DNA from: VAZQ01 sp963817135
GTDB taxonomy: Bacteria; Pseudomonadota; Alphaproteobacteria; Rhizobiales; Xanthobacteraceae
DNA length: 64,000 nt
Direction: 5' to 3'
NCBI GenBank assembly: GCA_963817135.1
Contig: CAWFNG010000020.1
Coordinates: 186,001 to 250,000 of the forward strand
The notes below the pieces were generated by a model. The model searched no databases. It was not told the DNA's origin and saw only the letters and a program-made list of their open reading frames with translations. Made by a program: the position numbers and the translations under genes. Below are positions 8,222-15,684 of the stretch, piece after piece; positions within the stretch are counted from its first letter, which is position 1, and each line of letters opens with the position of its first letter.

Positions 8222-8240
8222 CTGGTATACAATATGCCAG
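8222..8240. promoter_or_regulatory. Candidate GntR operator at the gntR start
   Basis: CTGGTATACAATATGCCAG is a near-perfect dyad (CTGGTAT / ATGCCAG, one mismatch) directly upstream of the regulator's ATG. FCD-type GntR proteins commonly bind short TGGTATACCA-like palindromes. A related site lies upstream of oxlT at 9897. Binding is inferred. Confidence 0.55.
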
Positions 8241-8395
8241 AGGCAAATGCGCGGCAATCCCCTCCCTTCACGTCGATTGCAAGTTTTCCGGGGGTAGCAG
8301 GCTCGACCACATTGTACCGCCCACTATGTGGCACCTCACAGAGGAAGAGGCATTTGCGGTCGTATGCTTTCGGCTATTCTCCATAGGAGATCGCC

Positions 8396-8557
8396 ATGCA
8401 ATCCGGTACCATTGAGACAACTCACTTTCCGGTGTTCGTCCTTTCTCCCGACATCAGCGCAGTCGTGCTTTTCAGCATTCTGGGACTGGCACTCTCGGCG
8501 GCCATCATTCCCTATCTGCCAGCCGAAGGGGTTCTCTGGGCCTTGGCGATGCAGTGA
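8396..8557 (+). CDS. Small single-pass membrane protein (53 aa), unknown function
   Basis: A 53-codon frame begins at ATG 8396 with a good ribosome site (AGGAGA, 5 nt spacing) and ends at TGA 8555-8557. The product begins MQSGTIETTHFPVF, then has a hydrophobic stretch, AVVLFSILGLALSAAIIPYL, predicted to span the membrane, and ends near GVLWALAMQ. It runs opposite to the rest of the oxalate cluster, divergent from gntR and convergent with oxlT, whose stop is 18 bp away. Small membrane partners have been noted beside some MFS oxalate/formate transporters, so a role as an OxlT accessory subunit is possible but unproven. I do not recognise the family. The RBS, codon use and position support a real gene. 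Confidence 0.55.
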   Translation: MQSGTIETTHFPVFVLSPDISAVVLFSILGLALSAAIIPYLPAEGVLWALAMQ

Positions 8558-8574
8558 CACCCAGCCACACCATC

Positions 8575-9852
8575 TCAAGCCTTCGCCATTTGTCTGATGC
8601 GCAATGGCCGCAGCACCGCCAGTGCCATGAACGCGGCAATCAGATTGAGGATTGCCGCGACAATGAACACCGCCGTCCAGTTCTTGCCGGTAATGTCGTA
8701 GAGCACGTTGCCGAGCGGGACCAACAATGCTGCCGTTCCCTTGGCGGTATACAGCATGCCGTAATTCGTGGTCGCGAATTTCCTGCCGTACATGTCGGTG
8801 CAGGTCGCGGGGAACAGGGAATAGATCTCGCCCCACGCGAAGAAGACGAGCCCAGACAGGATCACGAACAGGAGCGGGTCGGTGGCAAACTGAAGGAGTG
8901 CGTAAATTCCAAGACCCTCAAGAAGGAACGCGATGAACATCGTGTTCTCGCGCCCGATCTGATCGGAGACCCAGCCAAAGAACGGCCGGGTCAGGCCGTT
9001 GAGCACGCGGTCGATGGACAGTGCGAATTGCAGTGCAGGAAGCGTAAGGCCAAGGATGGTGACCGGCACGTTATCGATACGAAAGTCCTTGGCGATGGGA
9101 CCGAGCTGCGCCGTTGCCATGAGACCGCCGGTACCCACCATCACGAACATGACATACATGACCCAGAACGGCGGAGAGGCGAGAACTTCGGCGGGCCCGT
9201 AGTCGCGCCGGCTTTGCAGTACCGCCGGAGCCGCCGGTGCCGGCACCTCGCCTGCGGCGGGCGCACGCAGGAACAGCGAAAAGATCACCACCACGATGCC
9301 TTGGACGATGCCAAACCATAAGAACGCGGCCTCGAAGCCGCTACTTGCAATCATGTTGGCGATAGGAACAACGGTCAGGGCCGAGCCGGCGCCAAAGCCT
9401 GCAGCTGTCAAGCCGGCCGCAAGCCCGCGCCGGTCGGGGAACCACTTCAAGGCATTGCCGACCGAGGCGCCGTAGATCACCCCCGCGCCAATTCCGCCGA
9501 TGGCCGCGGCGAGATAAAGCAGGGTGAGCGAGTTTGCATAGGCGTTCATGACCCATGCAATCGCGACCAGCACGCCGCTGCCGCACACCATCACGCGCGG
9601 CCCGAAGCGGTCGATCAAATAACCCTCGAACGGCACCAGCCATGTTTCGGTGACCACGAATATCGTAAAAGCCACCTGAATGGCTGCGCGACCCCAGTGG
9701 TATTTCTGATCGATGGGATTGACGAAGAGGGTCCACCCGTACTGAAGGTTGGCAATCATCACCATGCAGATGATGCCGAAAATGAGCTGCCCCCAGCGGG
9801 TGGCATCGGACGTAGTAGTGCGGGTGGCGATCGTGCCGGCGCTTGTAGACAT
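8575..9852 (-). CDS. oxlT: MFS oxalate/formate antiporter (OxlT-like)
   Basis: A 12-helix major facilitator expected to exchange external oxalate for internal formate in the inner membrane. The 425-residue protein has alternating hydrophobic segments through its length, a cytoplasmic loop in the middle (around APAAGEVPAPAAP), and the conserved MFS loop GWVSDQIGREN between helices of the second half. The N-terminus is short and hydrophilic, and the start is preceded by AAAGGGACGG. Its assignment to oxalate/formate rather than another OFA-family substrate rests on oxc, frc and fhs next to it. It is the first gene of the left-pointing oxalate group, with a perfect TGGTATACCA palindrome in its leader. 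Confidence 0.88.
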   Translation of the reverse strand: MSTSAGTIATRTTTSDATRWGQLIFGIICMVMIANLQYGWTLFVNPIDQKYHWGRAAIQVAFTIFVVTETWLVPFEGYLIDRFGPRVMVCGSGVLVAIAWVMNAYANSLTLLYLAAAIGGIGAGVIYGASVGNALKWFPDRRGLAAGLTAAGFGAGSALTVVPIANMIASSGFEAAFLWFGIVQGIVVVIFSLFLRAPAAGEVPAPAAPAVLQSRRDYGPAEVLASPPFWVMYVMFVMVGTGGLMATAQLGPIAKDFRIDNVPVTILGLTLPALQFALSIDRVLNGLTRPFFGWVSDQIGRENTMFIAFLLEGLGIYALLQFATDPLLFVILSGLVFFAWGEIYSLFPATCTDMYGRKFATTNYGMLYTAKGTAALLVPLGNVLYDITGKNWTAVFIVAAILNLIAAFMALAVLRPLRIRQMAKA

Positions 9853-9896
9853 TTTCCGTCCCTTTTTCGTCTTAAAGATTTATTCTTTGTTGCAGC

Positions 9897-9906
9897 TGGT
9901 ATACCA
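9897..9906. promoter_or_regulatory. Candidate GntR operator upstream of oxlT
   Basis: TGGTATACCA is a perfect 10-bp palindrome 45 bp upstream of the oxlT ATG, in the divergent region shared with the FAH-family gene. It matches the core of the site at 8222-8240 (both read CTGGTATAC). The arrangement suits control by the local GntR regulator; this is inference. Confidence 0.55.
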
Positions 9907-9990
9907 AATTGCCGATCTTTGTCACGCGTCGCCGCGTCGCAGTTGGGATCATGACTGCCTGCGCCGGGTGCATAAACACAGGTTAACCCC

Positions 9991-10863
9991 ATGCGACTCT
10001 GCCGCTTTGACGATGACCGTTTGGGAGTGGTGCGCGGAGACATGGTGCACGACGTCACCCCGGCGCAATTGCAGATCCGGGCAGCCGCCCCCTATGCAAT
10101 GCAGGGCGACGCGGTGATTGCTGCGCTGCCAACGTGGCGTTTACGGCTGGAAGAAATGGCGGCGAAGGTACCGGGCAGGCCGGTATCTGAGGTCAAGCTT
10201 CTCTCTCCGGTCGCGCGGCCCTCGAAGCTTGTCGCGGCACCCACCAACTACAAGGCGCATATCGACGAGATGGCGGCGCGTGCTGCCGCGCAGAACCTTA
10301 AGCCCTCGCCGGCGATCGGCACCGCCGGCCTGTTTCTCAAGGCAAACTCCTCCATGGTCGGACCATCCGAAGGGGTGGCGATCCGTTTCCTCGATCGTCG
10401 CAATGAACACGAAGTGGAGCTGGCAATCATCTTTGGCCGGCAGGGCAGTGACATACCTCGCAAGCGGGCGCTCGACTATGTTGCGGGTTATTGCATCGGT
10501 CTCGACATGACCGCGCGCGGACCCGAGGATCGCAGTTTTCGCAAGTCAATCGACGGTTATTCCGTGCTCGGTCCGTGGATGGTCACTGCCGATGAGATCC
10601 CCGATCCCGATAACGTGCCGCTGAAGATTTCCGTCCACGGGGAAATCAAGCAGAACAGCAACACCAATCAATTGATTTACGATTGCCGCAAACTGATCGA
10701 GTGGGGCTCGGCCTTCTACACCTTCCATCCCGGCGATGTGCTATTTACCGGAACGCCAGAGGGCGTGAGCCCGGTCAAGCCCGGCGACGTGATGCGCGCA
10801 CAGATCGACCCGATCGGGGAAATGTCGGTCGCCGTTCGCGCTCACACAGCTACTTCGTTTTGA
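9991..10863 (+). CDS. Fumarylacetoacetate hydrolase family protein
   Basis: A 290-residue FAH-fold protein. The family includes acylpyruvate hydrolases, oxaloacetate decarboxylases and 2-hydroxyhepta-2,4-diene-1,7-dioate isomerases/hydratases. It has an N-terminal adaptor region (MRLCRFDDDRLGVV), then the catalytic FAH domain with metal ligands Glu141 and Glu143 in HEVELAIIFGR and Asp172 in GYCIGLDMTARGPED, and the late motifs GDVLFTGTPEGV and PGDV. It is divergent from oxlT and ends 5 bp from the convergent Rieske oxygenase gene. The company of a ring-hydroxylating oxygenase suggests it acts on a ring-cleavage or side-chain product of an aromatic compound. The exact substrate cannot be stated. 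Confidence 0.85.
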   Translation: MRLCRFDDDRLGVVRGDMVHDVTPAQLQIRAAAPYAMQGDAVIAALPTWRLRLEEMAAKVPGRPVSEVKLLSPVARPSKLVAAPTNYKAHIDEMAARAAAQNLKPSPAIGTAGLFLKANSSMVGPSEGVAIRFLDRRNEHEVELAIIFGRQGSDIPRKRALDYVAGYCIGLDMTARGPEDRSFRKSIDGYSVLGPWMVTADEIPDPDNVPLKISVHGEIKQNSNTNQLIYDCRKLIEWGSAFYTFHPGDVLFTGTPEGVSPVKPGDVMRAQIDPIGEMSVAVRAHTATSF

Positions 10864-10868
10864 TTTCC

Positions 10869-12146
10869 TCAAACCGAAGTCTGCGCAACGCCGGCTTTTG
10901 CGCGCAGCGCCTCGCCGGCGGCTTGGTAAAAGTTGGCGTTCTCCGGCAGCAACAGGGAGGCCGAGCGCACTGCATGGGTTGCAGGATCGACGCCGTCAGG
11001 CACCGTGTCTTGCGTCGCGGCGAGCGCCGCCTTGCGCAATCGAATGCGTGCCATGATCACACCATTGTCGGTCGAGACCAGATTTTCCTTGCTGCGATCC
11101 TGAATCGGCCCCATGCTTTCCTGAATGGCAGCATCCTGCATCGCGATGCCCGCGACCCCGCTATAGCTTTTGTTGCCGCGTTGAGCGGTGCGATCGATCA
11201 TGTAATCGTTGTCCTTGTTGACCACCGGCCGGAAGCTGCCGGAGATCAATTTCACGTGGATGCCGCCGCCGTTTCGCATGATGGCAAGCTCGTGTTCGGT
11301 AAGCGGACGCGTCGGGTGATGCGTGAAGCACCAGGTGACGCAGTTCGCGTCGTCGATCGGCACCCAGGCATGGCCATTGAGCGCGTTCTCTCCATAGGGC
11401 GGGATCATGGTGTGGAACGGCATGATCCATTGGGTGATCCGCCAATAAAGTTGGCCCTGCTGCGCCGGCCGGCGCACGCCGATAACCATCCCGCCCTCGG
11501 TCTCGACCACTTCGAAACGCGCATCTGTCTCGCACGTCAATTCGGCGCCCTTGCTCATATGCAGCGAGTCGCTTCGCAGATCATGGCGATGCAGAAACGA
11601 GACATGCGCCGAGTCGATGCCGCCCTCCATCGCCTGTAGGTAATTGCATTCCTGCGTGCGTTTCGAAACGAAACGATGCGAAGAAGGCACCCGCGTCCAT
11701 TCAAACGCCGGCAACGGCGGCTGCAATGCGGGCGGGCCCATATACACCCAGACAACGTCACCCAGTTCCGCGCAAGCATAGGATCTGAGCTTGATCTTCC
11801 TGCAGAAGCCGCTCGCCTCCGGCTCTGACGGCACTTCGATGCATTGACCGCTCACGTCGTATTTCCAGCCGTGATAGGGACAGCGCAGGCCGTTTTCTTC
11901 GTTGCGCCCGAACCACAGCGAAACGCCGCGATGGGCGCAGAATTCGTCCATGACGCCTATTCGTCCCCGCGTGTCGCGGAACGCGATCAATCGCTCCGAC
12001 ATCAATTTGAGGCGAACGGGAGGACAATCCGGCTCGGGCAGTTCTTGCGAATGGAGTGCCGGAATCCAGTACCGCCGAAACAGACTGCCCATGGGTGTCC
12101 CCGGTCCGGTCCGGGTCAGGAAATCGTTCTGTGCCGGCGTCGTCAT
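10869..12146 (-). CDS. Rieske [2Fe-2S] aromatic ring-hydroxylating oxygenase (phthalate dioxygenase-type)
   Basis: Oxygenase component of a ring-hydroxylating system. The Rieske ligands are Cys70-x-His72 and Cys89-xx-His92 (CAHRG, CPYHGW). The mononuclear iron site is in NYLQAMEGGIDSAHVSFLH, with His181 and His186 and the bridging Asp178. Length (425 aa) and the N-terminus (MTTPAQNDFLTRTGPGTPMG) resemble phthalate 4,5-dioxygenase-like homomultimeric (alpha-only) oxygenases. I chose ATG 12146 because GGGACG precedes it; an ATG 18 bp upstream lacks a ribosome site. It follows the upstream binding-protein gene by 14 bp, implying cotranscription with uptake. No ferredoxin reductase partner lies in the window, so electrons must come from elsewhere. 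Confidence 0.88.
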   Translation of the reverse strand: MTTPAQNDFLTRTGPGTPMGSLFRRYWIPALHSQELPEPDCPPVRLKLMSERLIAFRDTRGRIGVMDEFCAHRGVSLWFGRNEENGLRCPYHGWKYDVSGQCIEVPSEPEASGFCRKIKLRSYACAELGDVVWVYMGPPALQPPLPAFEWTRVPSSHRFVSKRTQECNYLQAMEGGIDSAHVSFLHRHDLRSDSLHMSKGAELTCETDARFEVVETEGGMVIGVRRPAQQGQLYWRITQWIMPFHTMIPPYGENALNGHAWVPIDDANCVTWCFTHHPTRPLTEHELAIMRNGGGIHVKLISGSFRPVVNKDNDYMIDRTAQRGNKSYSGVAGIAMQDAAIQESMGPIQDRSKENLVSTDNGVIMARIRLRKAALAATQDTVPDGVDPATHAVRSASLLLPENANFYQAAGEALRAKAGVAQTSV

Positions 12147-12160
12147 TGCGAGCGTCCCAT

Positions 12161-13249
12161 TCAATTGGCCGATGGCGCGTAACGGCCAAGCTTCGCCACG
12201 GCAGCCTGAGCAAAGGAGTTGTCGACCACGCGTTCGACCGTGATGTCCTTTTTCTCGATGAGGCCCAATTCGCGAAAGAACGCGAGGTCCTTTTTCAGGC
12301 CCGTCATGTTCACTTCGCCATCCGGGTTGACCCAGTTCGGTACCAGGCGGCGGAACACGCCGGCATCCTTGATGCCGGTATATTTGACGAGGACGCCGAT
12401 GACATCTTCCGCGCCTCGGCCGGCAATCCGATTGTCCTGCAGCGCATCGTTGTAGACGCGCACGGCACGAATGTATGCACGCATGAAGCGTTCGCCGAGA
12501 TCACGTCGATTCTTAATGAAATCATCGGAGAAAAACGTCACGGCGGTCTGCTGATCGGGATAGATGACGTCATTGCCGGCAACGCGCACGGCGACCGCGT
12601 CATCGATCGCGCGGGTCATGGTGGGCTCATTGGTGATGCTGGCATCGATAGCCTTGTTCTTGTAGGCCGCGAGGTGCTCGGGGAATCCGATATAGACGAC
12701 CTCGACGTCACTGTATTTAAGCCCCGCTTTCTTGAGCGCCTCGTTGAGCGCCGAGGCGGTTCCGGTCCCGGGCGCCGCGATGGCAATCTTCATGCCTTTG
12801 AGATCGGCGTAGCTCCGGTAGCGCCCGGTATCGATATGATCCTTGCGAACCAGCAGCGAGGAATACCCGTAGCCGAGCTTCATGGAAGCCTGATCGGCAA
12901 CGATCTTTATCAGGATGCCGCGACCGACCGCATTGTAGAAGCCCGCCGAAACCGTTCCTCCGCCGACATCAAGCTCGCCGATCCCGAGCGGCGCAATCAT
13001 TTGCGCAGCTGAATTGAACCCGCTGATGGAGACTTCCATTCCTTCTGCGCGGAAGAAACCCATGGCATCGGCGAGATAATAGCCGACATCGCTGATGGTT
13101 CGGGAAATCCCGATCCTGACCTGCTCGCCGGCCTGCAATTGCGAGATGCCGGACGCGAGTGAAACCAGGCAGATCAAGCAATATGCAGCCCCGATGCGCA
13201 ACAGCGGGGCCCATTCTCTCGTTATCAACCGTCGCCAGGATTTGCGCAT
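12161..13249 (-). CDS. ABC transporter substrate-binding protein, NMT1/THI5 (SsuA)-like
   Basis: Periplasmic binding protein of the nitrate/sulfonate/taurine type. A signal peptide follows a basic N-terminus (hydrophobic run AAYCLICLVSLASG). The mature part begins EQVRIGISRTISDVGYYLA and contains NMT1-like features such as DLKGMKIAIAAPGTGTASALNEALKKAG and the late helix ITNEPTMTRAIDD. Start choice is uncertain: ATG 13249 has GGGAA close upstream, while ATGs at 13258 and 13300 are in frame. It is cotranscribed with the Rieske gene and divergent from the arylmalonate-decarboxylase-like gene. No permease is adjacent in the same operon; it may use the permease/ATPase encoded at 14141-15684, which has its own binding protein. 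Confidence 0.82.
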   Translation of the reverse strand: MRKSWRRLITREWAPLLRIGAAYCLICLVSLASGISQLQAGEQVRIGISRTISDVGYYLADAMGFFRAEGMEVSISGFNSAAQMIAPLGIGELDVGGGTVSAGFYNAVGRGILIKIVADQASMKLGYGYSSLLVRKDHIDTGRYRSYADLKGMKIAIAAPGTGTASALNEALKKAGLKYSDVEVVYIGFPEHLAAYKNKAIDASITNEPTMTRAIDDAVAVRVAGNDVIYPDQQTAVTFFSDDFIKNRRDLGERFMRAYIRAVRVYNDALQDNRIAGRGAEDVIGVLVKYTGIKDAGVFRRLVPNWVNPDGEVNMTGLKKDLAFFRELGLIEKKDITVERVVDNSFAQAAVAKLGRYAPSAN

Positions 13250-13376
13250 GGTTCCCATAAACTTTACAGCAACTTTGCGTCGCCTGACTTCCGCGCGCAT
13301 GGTTTAGAGTGAGCCGTTGTAGCATCAGCGCAAAAATCCGTCACCGCCCATCACAACGGCACAGGGAAAGAGCGCA

Positions 13377-14129
13377 ATGAAATTGCATGCGGAGCCGAAT
13401 GAGGCACAGGTCTGTGGCTGGCGGGCGCGCATCGGCTACACCTCGCCTCCCCTGATCGCTGAAATCTTTCCTTACGAGTTCTATCAAATCGTTCCCGCGG
13501 GCGTCACTCTCGCGCTTACGACGTTAAATATTACCCAGCGCACGCCAAGCGAGGTTGCCAATGCGTATGAAATGAGCGTGCGCGCGGCGCGCGAACTGGC
13601 TGGTGCCGGAGTGAGCCTCGTCTTTCTCGGTGGCGTGCCGGTCAATCTCTCCCGTGGCGAGCAAAATGCCGAGGATCTTCTCCTCAATCTGACGCAAGAA
13701 CTTGGCGTGCCGGTCTCCAGCAGCGTGGCAGCCCAGCGCAAGGCGGCGACGGCCCTCCAATGCAACGACGTGGTGGTGGCGCATCCCTATGGCGCGGAGG
13801 AAGATACGCGAATGGCCGCCGATGCCGCACGTTACGGCTGCAACGTTCTAGGCGTGATCGGCTTTGGCGCGGTGCTGCGCCAGTTCGGTGGCATTCCGGT
13901 CACCGCGGCCCGCGCAATGGGCAGCGAATTGCTGTGTCGCCATCCCAATGCCGACGCCATCTTCTTCCCCTCCCCGCACTGGCCGGTGGTCCACTCCATA
14001 GACGCGATCGAGCGCGAGTTCGGTGTCAGTGTGATGGCCGCCTCACAAGCGTGTATCTGGGATGCACTGCGGCTCGCTGGTGTAAACGATCGCATCAGCG
14101 GCTATGGCCGCCTGTTGCGAGAGCATTGA
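13377..14129 (+). CDS. Asp/Glu racemase-superfamily protein, arylmalonate decarboxylase-like, catalytic Cys replaced
   Basis: A 250-residue protein that aligns by eye with arylmalonate decarboxylase and maleate isomerase. The shared C-terminal pattern is a beta strand, an acidic helix (IDAIEREFGVSV), then IWDALRLAG and GYGRLL. In arylmalonate decarboxylase the nucleophile is Cys188 in LSCGG; the aligned segment here is IFFPSPHW, which puts Ser199 at that place. The first half contains LGGVPVNLSRG, the counterpart of the oxyanion loop. Five cysteines are present but none at the canonical sites. The start is preceded by GGGAAAGAG. It sits alone on the plus strand between two left-pointing transporter operons. 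It may be a decarboxylase or isomerase with altered chemistry, or a binding protein. Confidence 0.7.
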   Translation: MKLHAEPNEAQVCGWRARIGYTSPPLIAEIFPYEFYQIVPAGVTLALTTLNITQRTPSEVANAYEMSVRAARELAGAGVSLVFLGGVPVNLSRGEQNAEDLLLNLTQELGVPVSSSVAAQRKAATALQCNDVVVAHPYGAEEDTRMAADAARYGCNVLGVIGFGAVLRQFGGIPVTAARAMGSELLCRHPNADAIFFPSPHWPVVHSIDAIEREFGVSVMAASQACIWDALRLAGVNDRISGYGRLLREH

Positions 14130-14140
14130 GGGGCGACCGA

Positions 14141-14911
14141 TTACCCGCCCGCCGGCGTCCCGAGCGAGAGTACTTCAAGAATTCGGTCGCGAATTTGCTG
14201 GCGCGCAGGCGCTGCCTTGTCGCTATCGAGACGCGCTTCGAGCGCAATGCGTGCCGGACGATGGCACACCAGCACGCGGTCGCCGATTTCCATTGCTTCG
14301 CTTATCTGATGGGTGATGAACACCGCAGTCTTGCCGTTCTGGCGCACCAGGCGCACGAATTCTGCGCGCAGATCGCGCGCCGTCATTTCGTCGAGCGAGG
14401 AGAAAGGCTCGTCGCAAAGGAGAAGTTCGGGCTCGATGGCAAAGGCGCGGGCAATCGACACCCGCTGGCGCATGCCGCCGGAAAGCGCATGGGGGTAGTC
14501 GTTCTCATGGCCCTTGAGGCCAAGCCGATCGAGCCAGCTGCGCGCGAGCGCGCGTGCTTCGACCGGTGGCCGGTCGAGAATTTCCAGCCCAAGCAGCACA
14601 TTTGCCAGTGCCGTGCGCCAGGGCATCAAGCGGTCGCCCTGGAACACAATGCCCACTTTGCCGCGGAAAAACTCAAACTCGCGAAACGGATTGCGGCCGC
14701 TCACCGTCACCTCTCCGGCGCTAGGCTCGATGAGCCCCGCAATGAGGTTGAACATGGTGGATTTGCCGCAGCCGGTCTTGCCCAGCACCGCAACGATTTC
14801 CCCGGGCTTAACCTCGAACGACAGCCGATCGACCGCCACGAGATCGCCGCGACCGTCGCGACGGGCAAAAATTTTGCTTACTTCGTGAAAGCGGATGACA
14901 GGATCAGCCAT
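14141..14911 (-). CDS. ABC transporter ATP-binding protein (SsuB/TauB-like)
   Basis: ATPase of a nitrate/sulfonate/taurine-type importer. The 256 residues contain Walker A (GKTGCGKST), Q-loop (GIVFQGDRLMPW), signature (LSGGMRQRVSIARAF), Walker B (LLLCDEPFSSLD) and the switch His (VFITHQ). The chosen ATG at 14911 overlaps the permease stop (ATGA); a longer in-frame start exists but ignores this coupling. It is the last gene of a left-pointing operon: amidohydrolase - binding protein - permease - ATPase. It ends 11 bp from the convergent arylmalonate-decarboxylase-like gene. The neighbours suggest an organic acid or aromatic substrate rather than a sulfonate; that is inference. Confidence 0.9.
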   Translation of the reverse strand: MADPVIRFHEVSKIFARRDGRGDLVAVDRLSFEVKPGEIVAVLGKTGCGKSTMFNLIAGLIEPSAGEVTVSGRNPFREFEFFRGKVGIVFQGDRLMPWRTALANVLLGLEILDRPPVEARALARSWLDRLGLKGHENDYPHALSGGMRQRVSIARAFAIEPELLLCDEPFSSLDEMTARDLRAEFVRLVRQNGKTAVFITHQISEAMEIGDRVLVCHRPARIALEARLDSDKAAPARQQIRDRILEVLSLGTPAGG

Positions 14912-15684
14912 CAGATCGCGCGCTCGGATACCGCGCGATAGCGCAGCGCCCAACCCTCGATCATGGTGATGGTCTGCTGCACAATCAGCACGAACAGGAC
15001 CAGCTGCAATGTCCAGGCGATTGCGCCGGCCATGTCGAACAGCTGCTGCTGGCGCAATAACTCATAGCCGACCCCGCCGGTCGCGCCGACCAGCTCCGCC
15101 ACCACCACCACGCGCGCCGCATTGCCGAGATTGACTTTCCATGCCGTGAGAATGCCCGGCACGATGGTCGGCACGATCAGTACGCGAAACAGCGTCCAGC
15201 GCCGCGGGCGAAACGACATGGTCATCTCGAACAGGTCCTTCGACATCGAGCGCAACGCATCCAGAATCTGGAACGTAAACGCCGGCAAGGTCGTCATCAC
15301 CATGATGAAGAAGATGCGAAACTCGATGCCGTGAAACCAGATGATGGCGATCACCACCCAGGACAGCGCCGGAATGCCCTGCAGGAACACCAGGATCGGC
15401 GTGACGTAGTTTTCGACCCGCGCAGACCGGCCAATGGCGATCGCCGCGATGCAACCCAGAACGAATGCACCCGACAATCCGGCAAAGATGCGCAGGGCCG
15501 TCATCAGCACCTGCAACAGCAGCGGCCAGCTGAGCACGATGCCCACGGTCCGCGCCACGATGTCAGGAACTCCCGGGAACAGGTATGGGGGCACGAACAG
15601 CGAGACGATCTGCCAGATCGCTGCCAGCACGAGTACACTCGCCCCTGCCTGCAGGATGCGAGCGAGACGAGGGCTTGCGGTCAT
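14911..15684 (-). CDS. ABC transporter permease (SsuC/TauC-like)
   Basis: Inner-membrane permease of the importer, 257 residues with about six hydrophobic helices. It begins MTASPRLARILQAG and contains the BPD_transp_1 coupling region around DALRSMSKDLFEM and a late LGNAARVVVVAELVGATGGVGY segment typical of the SsuC/TauC family. The ATG at 15684 overlaps the stop of the upstream binding-protein gene (ATGA), and its own stop overlaps the ATPase start, so the three transporter genes are translationally coupled. A longer reading frame upstream is not needed. Confidence 0.88.
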   Translation of the reverse strand: MTASPRLARILQAGASVLVLAAIWQIVSLFVPPYLFPGVPDIVARTVGIVLSWPLLLQVLMTALRIFAGLSGAFVLGCIAAIAIGRSARVENYVTPILVFLQGIPALSWVVIAIIWFHGIEFRIFFIMVMTTLPAFTFQILDALRSMSKDLFEMTMSFRPRRWTLFRVLIVPTIVPGILTAWKVNLGNAARVVVVAELVGATGGVGYELLRQQQLFDMAGAIAWTLQLVLFVLIVQQTITMIEGWALRYRAVSERAI

